DNA from: Prionace glauca
Taxonomy: Eukaryota > Chordata > Chondrichthyes > Carcharhiniformes > Carcharhinidae
Length of the DNA: 64,000 bases
Assembly: GCA_037974335.1 (NCBI GenBank)
Contig: CM075760.1
Span: forward strand, 18,880,960-18,944,959
Direction: 5' to 3'
Shown here: positions 57,328 to 64,000 of the stretch, in pieces
How the letters are laid out: each line of letters opens with the position of its first letter
How positions within the stretch are numbered: position 1 is the first letter of the stretch
Translations under genes and position numbers: made by a program
The notes under the pieces: generated by a model
Database searches by the model: none
Told to the model about the DNA's origin: nothing
Seen by the model: only the letters and a program-made list of their open reading frames with translations

Positions 57328-57536
57328 GTAAGTGTTATGGAGCTTGTGTGAAACAGAAACACTGTGGTTAGCATGTAGGGCCTTGGTTATTACTCAGTTA
57401 AATAGATGTGCATAATCCAGACCCCTGGATTGTTCCGGCTAGTGTCTATAGACTGCAAATGAGTTGCTAATATCAACAAAAGTTTAATTGATCCACATCT
57501 TCTGCAGGAAATGACGAATATGCTTTTTTTCTGAAG

Positions 57537-57848
57537 GTCCTCAAGTTTTCCATCCAACCGTTATCCTCACCGTGAGTTCGAGTGAAGAAATCTCAAGCAG
57601 CAAATTTGCAACCATCGTCTGTTCAATCATCGATTTCCAGCCAGGGTCAATGGAAGTGAGTTGGCTGAAGAATGGGGAACCCACGCATTCAGGAATTGTC
57701 ACCTCTCCCCCCTATCGATTGAACGGGAACTTCTCGGCCAGCAGTCGGCTGACAGTCTCCGCTGGGGAATGGTTCAGCAAAGCGGTCTATACCTGTCAGG
57801 TCACTCACCGAGGAGACACTCAGAGTCAGAACATCAGCGTATCTCGGG
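57537..57848 (+). CDS. IGHM: IgM constant domain Cmu2 exon
   Basis: A 312-base exon. The acceptor is CTTTTTTTCTGAAG and the donor CGGG|GTAAGA. The split Cys codon starts [15 protein letters not shown]. Domain Cys is in TIVCSIIDF, Trp in VSWLKNGEP, and the second Cys in [14 protein letters not shown] and NISVS are potential N-glycosylation sites. An upstream TCTGCAG at 57,506 is a possible but poorer acceptor, because the pyrimidine tract lies after it. Confidence 0.94.
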
Positions 57849-58744
57849 GTAAGAGACTCAAATCGTGCATAAAATATGCCATTCTGATGTTAATTGGAAT
57901 TAGGGATCTATTAAAGTTAGTACAAAGCATCGAACAATTTCTAAGTTATTGTCATGTATTTTGTTGCATTTGGACAGCGCTACTCAGAATTTCATCACAA
58001 CAGCAATTTTTGTTATTGCTTCCTGAGATGTTCATTTATATTCCATCCCTGACGGCACTTAAGTGTCAACCACTTTGCTGTGAATCTGGACTCACATGCA
58101 TGCCAGGCCAGATAAAGACAGCAGGTTTACTTTTCTAAAGGACATTCGTGAACCAGGTGGGCTTTTACAACAAAGGCTTCATGGTGATCATTTGACTTTT
58201 AATCACTGATTTTTATTAAATTCCCATTTCACCATCTGCAGTGGTGAGATTCGAATCTATTTCCCCAGAGTGTCGCCCTAGGTTACAACCCCATCGACAA
58301 CACACCATGCCACTGTCTCCTTTTCAAATAATGTTCCCTTCTGTCTTGAAGTGAGTGAGGTGGCCTTGACGTGACCTTTTCTTTTCTTGAGACAGCCGGT
58401 AAGACTTGGAGAGACAGTGGGTATCGGAGTGTTTCACAGGTCACAGCACAGGGGTAAAATATTGCAAAATGCATCTTAACCTTATAAAGCAACGGCCAGT
58501 ACTTTGTTCCTGAGTTCAGGGTGGTATTAGTTGTAATGCTGATTCATGAGAATGATACAGCAGCTACAATACTTTAATAAAGGGAATAATTTCATAGAAC
58601 AATCTGGTTTGCCATCGCCTATAGAAATTGAAAGGCGATAATTGGAGATTGATACCTCGAAGGCAACGTGGTCTCCTTCAGGCTGAAGACTACTGTCCTG
58701 CTTCTGAAGGGAAACTAGGGTTGATTTTCATTTTTCATTCACAG
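57849..58744. other. Cmu2-Cmu3 intron with SINE piece
   Basis: 57,960-58,290 carries tRNA-derived SINE text (GGACTCACATGCATGCCAGG, GTGGTGAGATTCGAATCTAT). Otherwise unique. Confidence 0.55.
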
Positions 58745-59053
58745 ACCCTTTCGAATGCCATGAATCTACAGTGAAGATACAGCCACCACCAATAGAACAG
58801 GTCTTACTGGAGGCGACCGCGACCTTAACCTGCATCATTTCTCATGCTCCTTATGGTGTTAACGTGTCCTGGATCCGAGACAGGAAGTATTTGAAATCAG
58901 AGATTTCCGAAAAGCCCGGAGCGGATCCTGATAGCGTGATCAGCAAATTAAACATCTCCACACAAGCCTGGCTGAGTGCGGCTGTGTTTGAGTGCGTGGT
59001 GAGCCATCAGGATCTGCCGACTCCTCTAAGAGCATCTATCCACAAGGAAACAG
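58745..59053 (+). CDS. IGHM: IgM constant domain Cmu3 exon
   Basis: A 309-base exon between acceptor TTTTCATTCACAG and donor ACAG|GTGAGC. It encodes [20 protein letters not shown], first domain Cys in [10 protein letters not shown], Trp in VSWIRDRK and second Cys in [13 protein letters not shown] and NISTQ are potential glycosylation sites. The Cys in FECHES near the start is suited to an inter-heavy-chain bridge (inference). Confidence 0.95.
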
Positions 59054-59078
59054 GTGAGCTGAGAGATTGAAGCAATAA

Positions 59079-59815
59079 ATGTGGGGTCAAAATGTAGGTA
59101 GGGTTCTGAGGATTGTGGAGGAACTGAAGGATCTTGGGGTTCATATCCCCAGATCTCTAAAGGTTACCACTCAAGTGGATAGAGCCGTGAAGAAGACCTA
59201 TAGTGTTTTACCGGTTATTTATAGGGAGTTTGAGTTGAAGGCTGTGGGGTTATGCTGCAACTATATCGGATCACATTTGGAATATTGAGTGCAGTTCTGG
59301 TAACCTCACTATAAGAAGGATGTGGGAGCATTGAAGAGAGTGCAGTGGAGATTTACCAGGATGCTGCCTGGTTTGGAGGGTAGGTCTTATGAGGAAAGGT
59401 TGAGGGAGCTGGGGCTTTTCTCTTTAGAACAGAGGAGGATCAAAGGCGACTTAAAAGAGATGTATAAGATGATGAGGGCGATAGATAGAGTGGACGTGCA
59501 GAGAATATTTCCTCAGGTGGATGCAGCTGTTACTAGGGGGCATAAATTTAAGATTCATGGTGGGAGATATAGGAGGGATGTCCAAGGTACATTATTCACT
59601 CACAGAGTGGTGGGGTGTAGAATTCACTGCCTGCTGCGATAGTGGAGTCGGACACTTTGGGAATGGTCAAGCCGTTATTGGATAGGCTCATGGAGCACAC
59701 CAGAATGATAGGGAGTGGGATAGCTTGATCTTAGGATTGGACATAGTTCGGCACAGCATTGAGGGCCAAAGGGCCTGTACTGTGCTGTACTATTCTATGT
59801 TTCAATGTTTCTATG
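59079..59815 (+). mobile_element. CR1-like LINE 3' end in Cmu3-Cmu4 intron
   Basis: Encodes VEELKDLGVHIPRSLKVTTQ, FTRMLPGLEGRSYEERLREL, RRIKGDLKEMYKMMRAIDRV and LFTHRVVG, and ends GGGCCTGTACTGTGCTGTA with a TTCTATG tail. It begins 25 bases after the Cmu3 donor, so the insertion spared the splice site. 59,816-60,295 is otherwise unassigned intron. Confidence 0.85.
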
Positions 59816-60295
59816 TAAATGCATCTCTGTGGCTATCTACAGTGGAAGTGTACAAGTTAATATTCAGTGCATTAATGGTCTCCCCTGAATGGAAAAAAAA
59901 AAACTACAACGAAGCGACTATGGGCCGATCGATATTTTTATGGGGAGTTTGATGTGTTGATGAATGAAAAGTGAACTGAAGGCGACGTTACTGGGTTTAT
60001 ATCGAAGAAGAAGGGGGGAGTCTGATGTGGTGCATCAAAACTAGGAAACCAAAAAGGAAAGTGGATCAGTTCGTCCGAATGGCCTGATTCTGTGCTGTAA
60101 ACTTTCTGAAACTTCCCAGTCAAGCCCCCTGAGTTATTTGAGAAAACAATTGTGTTCACCTCCCCTCCAAGCTGGAAGTCAAAAATGGAAACATTTAAAA
60201 TCAAAAGCGAAGCACATTTTCCTGATATCTCACCAGCGGTTTCATTGCCTCCAGAATTTTCCAGTTTATTGACATTTATTGTACATTTTCTACAG

Positions 60296-60687
60296 ATCCA
60301 AATCCGCGGGAACCGGTCGTCTCTGTCCTCCTGCCCTCGGCAGAAGATGTCTCCGCTCAGAGTTTCGTCTCCCTCAGCTGCTTAGTGAGAGGTTTCTCCC
60401 CCCGAGAGATCTTCGTCAAGTGGACCGTCAACGACAAGCCGGTGAATCCCGGGAACTACAGGAACACCGAGGTGGTGGCGGAGAACGGCAATCGCTCCTT
60501 CTTCATGTACAGCCTGTTATCCATTGCAGCAGAGGAATGGTCCAGCGGCGCTTCTTACTCCTGTGTGGTGGGACATGAAGCCATCCCCTTGAAGATCATC
60601 AACAGAACAGTTGACAAATCCAGCGGTAAACCCAGTTTTGTGAACATTTCCCTTGCACTGATGGACACGGTTAATTCTTGTCAATGA
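60296..60687 (+). CDS. IGHM: IgM constant domain Cmu4 and secretory tail
   Basis: The exon follows acceptor ATTTTCTACAG. It encodes [20 protein letters not shown], first Cys in [11 protein letters not shown], Trp in VKWTVNDKP, second Cys in [12 protein letters not shown], then the secretory tail [20 protein letters not shown] and TGA at 60,685. The penultimate Cys and the NIS glycosylation site are hallmarks of the IgM tail used for polymer formation. An internal donor (AGCG|GTAAAC, break after 60,625) in phase 1 allows splicing to M1 for the membrane form. The frame is intact throughout. Confidence 0.97.
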
Positions 60688-60714
60688 GAGTCACTCGGTT
60701 ACATTAAAAACGAC

Positions 60715-60729
60715 AATAAAAAGAATAAA
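60715..60729 (+). terminator. Poly(A) signals for secreted IgM
   Basis: Two AATAAA hexamers, 60,715-60,720 and 60,724-60,729, lie 28-42 bases after the secretory stop codon. Confidence 0.85.
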
Positions 60730-63341
60730 ATCATTTTCCTCTAACGATAAATGAAATACCCAATCGCTTCATTGATTGCTTTTCAGTTTTCCTTCCAGTA
60801 GATATTTTTTGGCTTGAGTCAGGTATTTTCAGGCCTCAGACCGAAGTCTTGTTGAACCAATGCGCCCAGCTCAGATCCATCCTGTCTTAGAGACAGAGTA
60901 GAGCACATTTATTACAGGATTCTCCAAAATGTCTTCACCGACTTTCCTCCCTGAGGAAAAATCCAACAATTTCAACATTTGCGTCAAACATTCTCAATAT
61001 TTAGATCTCAGTGTTCCTGTTTCTCTCATTGTCCATGCCTTTACCCTTTCATTGTCAGCTTTAAGCTGCTGCACCAAACCCACTGGGAACTTAAGTGAGG
61101 GTCACACAGAAACATGGAGAAATAATCCCCCATCAGATTGAGGGAGAGTGAAATTGTTAACATACCGGATTCCTACTCACCCAACAAAGAGAGGGGAGGA
61201 TCAGTACCTAACCCATATACCACAACTTCCTCAATGAAAAGAGGAGGAATGTCATTATTTAATCCACAGTACCGCCACTTCCTCAGTGGTTAGAACCATC
61301 AGGGGCTTTGCATCACAGGGTAGAGAGAGGTAAACTATGAGCTCACTCTCTCATAAGTAGCGTGCTTGGAAGGGAATGACTCTCTACAATAAGGAGTCAG
61401 TTGTCAACAGTACAAATTAGCTTCCTTTTTTTGGTACAGATTTTGAAGTATCATTATCGTTATGAAAGTATCACTGAAGTATATAAAACACATAAACTAA
61501 TATATCCATATATATTTATGCAACATAATTCAAAAATGTTTCAACGCTCTTGTTCCTGTTAATCATGTGCTGGCATTGATTTCCCATAATACAAATTTAA
61601 ACAAGTAATAGAATCCTCCCCGCTTTTCACTGTTCTGTGCCTGATGATTCTGAGATGCATCAATGAATTATTTCATTCACTCTCCTGATATCACCGTGCC
61701 ACTCACATAAAAGACATTTAAACAGCAAAGTCTGAAAATGTGCTCCATTGTTCGGATTGTTTGGATCACGTTCAGTTAACAATTGCCGGTGAAACTTGAA
61801 GAAACAGTTAAAAAATATACACACTGACAATACTACACAGAACTGTCACAATTAGAAATACACACATAGGCGTACACACACACAGACGTACACACACACA
61901 CACGCACACGCAAACACACACACAATCAAATATATAGACTCGCTCTAGTACAAATAGGCACTAAAACAAGACCACACAATCAAATATATCCAAAGGCACG
62001 CACACACATACACATAAAACACACAAGTGCATACACTTACGTGAGTTGGAACAAAGACCCAAACACAAACACATACTATGGAAAGACACAACACAGGCAA
62101 ATACAGACACATGCAGACCCACATAAATGCACAAACGCATACATATACTTAAATAAGTATATATCTTAGCACACATTCACTCTGACAGGAATATAAATAT
62201 AGAGACGCACAATGTTAACAGATATATATGGAAATTCATATAAACAAATAAGCAGCCTGCGTATAGATGAACTGACAGCAAAACATTTGCACGCAAACAT
62301 GTAGACACAGAAACTAACATGCTCATACAGAACAGAACACCACAGCACACATTACTACATATCGAAACACAAACATATATCAAGATATCGTTGTGAAGAA
62401 TTATCAACACGTATATACATACACACATGTTAACAGGTACACACACAGACAAATGGGGAAACAGACGCGCACAGAAAAGGAAACAAACATTACTAGAATG
62501 ACAAAAAATTAACACATAGGAATAGGCAGAAATTCATGTGCACCCAGTAAGAGTGGCTTTAATAAATATACATAGACTTACCACAATAATAGAGTCGTAC
62601 ATACACAATGTCAGACAAATCAAATATACACACAGATGCAGGCACACAACTACACAAATCAACAAACACAGGGAAATGAACGCGTACATTAAAGCTCTTT
62701 ACATATATTAACTGAGAGCCAAAGATTAATGTAGAGCACGAGATGTTCATGCACACGCACACAAATGCAAAATCTTAAGTACAAATGGAAGGTCAATGAA
62801 GAAAGTAAAATTTAAACATAAATTTTAACGCACATATATACCGACAACTAGCCCAATGTACATAGCACCGAAAACACGTTGAAAAACTGAATTAAGCTAG
62901 TGATCTTCTAACCATTACCACTACAAATAAGAAAAGATCAGAAATTACATCCTAGTTCTTAAACAACAACATTCACAGTTTAAAGATGAGCCACCATCTT
63001 TGGAAACAATTATTGATCAGTGAACGTTCCTCCATATCAGTCATAATATTCTTCAATGAGGGATACTGCCAAATTGATCAAAAATGAACTGATACTCAAG
63101 AAAACTTCTTCAGTTCTTTCTGACATGGACTGGCAAAGGAATGTGCATAAATATCAAGTGTGAACATCGTTACGGAGATCGGTTACTGAGTGTCCTGAAC
63201 TTAACAGTAGATATATACTGAAAATTAGACAAAGAGAATACATTAACAACTCATGAAGGAGAACGGGGAGATGAGAAACAATAAAATGATTTCCTGGATA
63301 AATAAAGTAATCTAATTTCATTTCCTGGTCTCCGCCCCTAG
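60730..63341. other. Cmu4-M1 intron with CA-like cryptic repeat
   Basis: 61,855-62,770 is a cryptic ACACACA/ACATACA-rich tract, interrupted throughout. 60,730-61,854 and 62,771-63,341 show no gene. Length about 2.7 kb between the internal Cmu4 donor and M1. Confidence 0.6.
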
Positions 63342-63469
63342 ACCCCACCGACCGCATCTGGATTGAAGACAGTGAGGATGATAACAGCAACATCTGGACA
63401 ACCGCTTCCACATTCATCGTCCTGTTCTTCCTGAGCATTTTCTACAGCACTGCCGTCACTCTGGTGAAG
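63342..63469 (+). CDS. IGHM: IgM membrane exon M1
   Basis: A 128-base exon between acceptor CTCCGCCCCTAG and donor GAAG|GTGAGA. With the phase-1 G from Cmu4 it gives 43 residues: an acidic linker ([15 protein letters not shown]) then the transmembrane helix [20 protein letters not shown] and LVK. It anchors the B-cell receptor and pairs with signalling partners through the polar face of the helix. Confidence 0.96.
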
Positions 63470-63609
63470 GTGAGATGATTCAATTCACTCACATTTCAAA
63501 TTGGCAGAATGGATTTGAAAAATCTCTCAATGTTTAACTGATTAAACACTCGAACACTATTGTCCCGCATCATAAACATCTGCTTCAATATTTTCTTTTT
63601 CTTTTACAG

Positions 63610-63618
63610 ATCAAATGA
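63610..63618 (+). CDS. IGHM: IgM membrane exon M2 (coding part)
   Basis: After acceptor TTCTTTTACAG the exon reads ATC AAA TGA, giving the short cytoplasmic tail V-K-I-K and stop. The 3' UTR runs to the window edge. By comparison with the orphan copy at 3.5 kb its poly(A) signal should lie about 70 bases past the end. Confidence 0.94.
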   Translation: MK

Positions 63619-64000
63619 CGGGTTGAACTTTGGACGCTGAAGATTTCCCTCAGCTGATTATCAAGATCTGTGTATGGTTCAACTGCAATCTCAGCTCTCG
63701 GTGACTGTATCAGTAAAATTCTCCCAGCTTATCATTCTGAATCTGTAACTGAGGCTACCTTAGGTTTTATTTCAGTTTTCAGTGTAAATTGTATGAGGCA
63801 TTTTTGTTATAATGTAACTGTGGTTAATAGTTTCCCAGAGTTCAAATTTCATTTATAAATAAGAAACTTGTTTTGTTTCTTATTCACATTTGTTAATTCC
63901 TCTTCCTATTAATGTCCTGTTTTCTATTTCTGGTGTATGTAATAGATGTACAAATATTGACGGATTCCCTGTCTATGTGTCTATTTTCAATGCAAAGTTC
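63619..64000 (+). other. 3' UTR of membrane IgM, cut by window end
   Basis: Matches the orphan UTR at 3,521-3,900 closely (ATTATCAAGATCT, GTACAAATATTGACGGATTC). No poly(A) signal is reached inside the window. Confidence 0.85.

Noticed and set aside
57506-57536. Alternative Cmu2 acceptor at TCTGCAG
   Set aside because: The pyrimidine tract lies downstream of it, and the 57,536 acceptor gives the in-frame CPQVF start.

Overview
This window is elasmobranch (shark-type) nuclear DNA. The diagnostic content is a complete germline immunoglobulin heavy-chain cluster of the cartilaginous-fish type, VH-D1-D2-JH-Cmu1-Cmu2-Cmu3-Cmu4-M1-M2, spread over 44.7-64.0 kb on the plus strand. The repeat background agrees: tRNA-headed SINEs, CR1-like LINE 3' ends and Penelope-like fragments typical of shark genomes. 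The species cannot be named from sequence alone.

Layout. (1) 1-8,984 is a large inverted duplication. The arms are about 1-3,447 and 5,155-8,984, and each carries the same tRNA set: a Glu-like pseudogene, tRNA-Phe(GAA) and tRNA-Leu(AAG). The 1.7-kb spacer holds a decapitated IgM end (M2 exon plus 3' UTR) and the 3' end of a Penelope-like element with a GIY-YIG domain. (2) 9.4-11.0 kb is an intact two-exon class A GPCR gene of the GPR139 type. A third, direct copy of the outer end of the inverted duplication follows at 15.7-16.4 kb. (3) 11-33 kb is gene-poor. It has degraded CR1-like LINEs (the best reverse transcriptase is at 28.4-29.7 kb), SINEs, an 84-bp minisatellite with 15 copies (17.2-18.4 kb), a CA-rich microsatellite and a GA run. 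(4) 33.5-36.6 kb is a diverged copy of the 5' flank of the functional VH, ending in a VH pseudogene. A small inverted piece of the same flank sits at 41.4-41.6 kb. (5) 42.7-64 kb is the working cluster.

How the cluster should work. VH carries a 23-type recombination signal. D1 carries 12 (5') and 22 (3'), D2 carries 12 and 12, and JH carries 23. V-D1-D2-J assembly therefore obeys the 12/23 rule with no V-to-J shortcut. The JH splice donor joins Cmu1 in frame across a 10.4-kb intron. Cmu4 reads into a secretory tail with its own poly(A) signals, or splices from an internal donor to M1 and M2 to give a membrane receptor ending in V-K-I-K.

The most interesting material is in that 10.4-kb J-C intron. 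It has a 1.29-kb tandem duplication, a perfect 144-bp-arm palindrome, a 1.6-kb CTCA repeat almost without G, and then a 0.7-kb G-rich, AGCT-studded repeat almost without T. This last block occupies the position, strand and motif content of a mammalian switch region.
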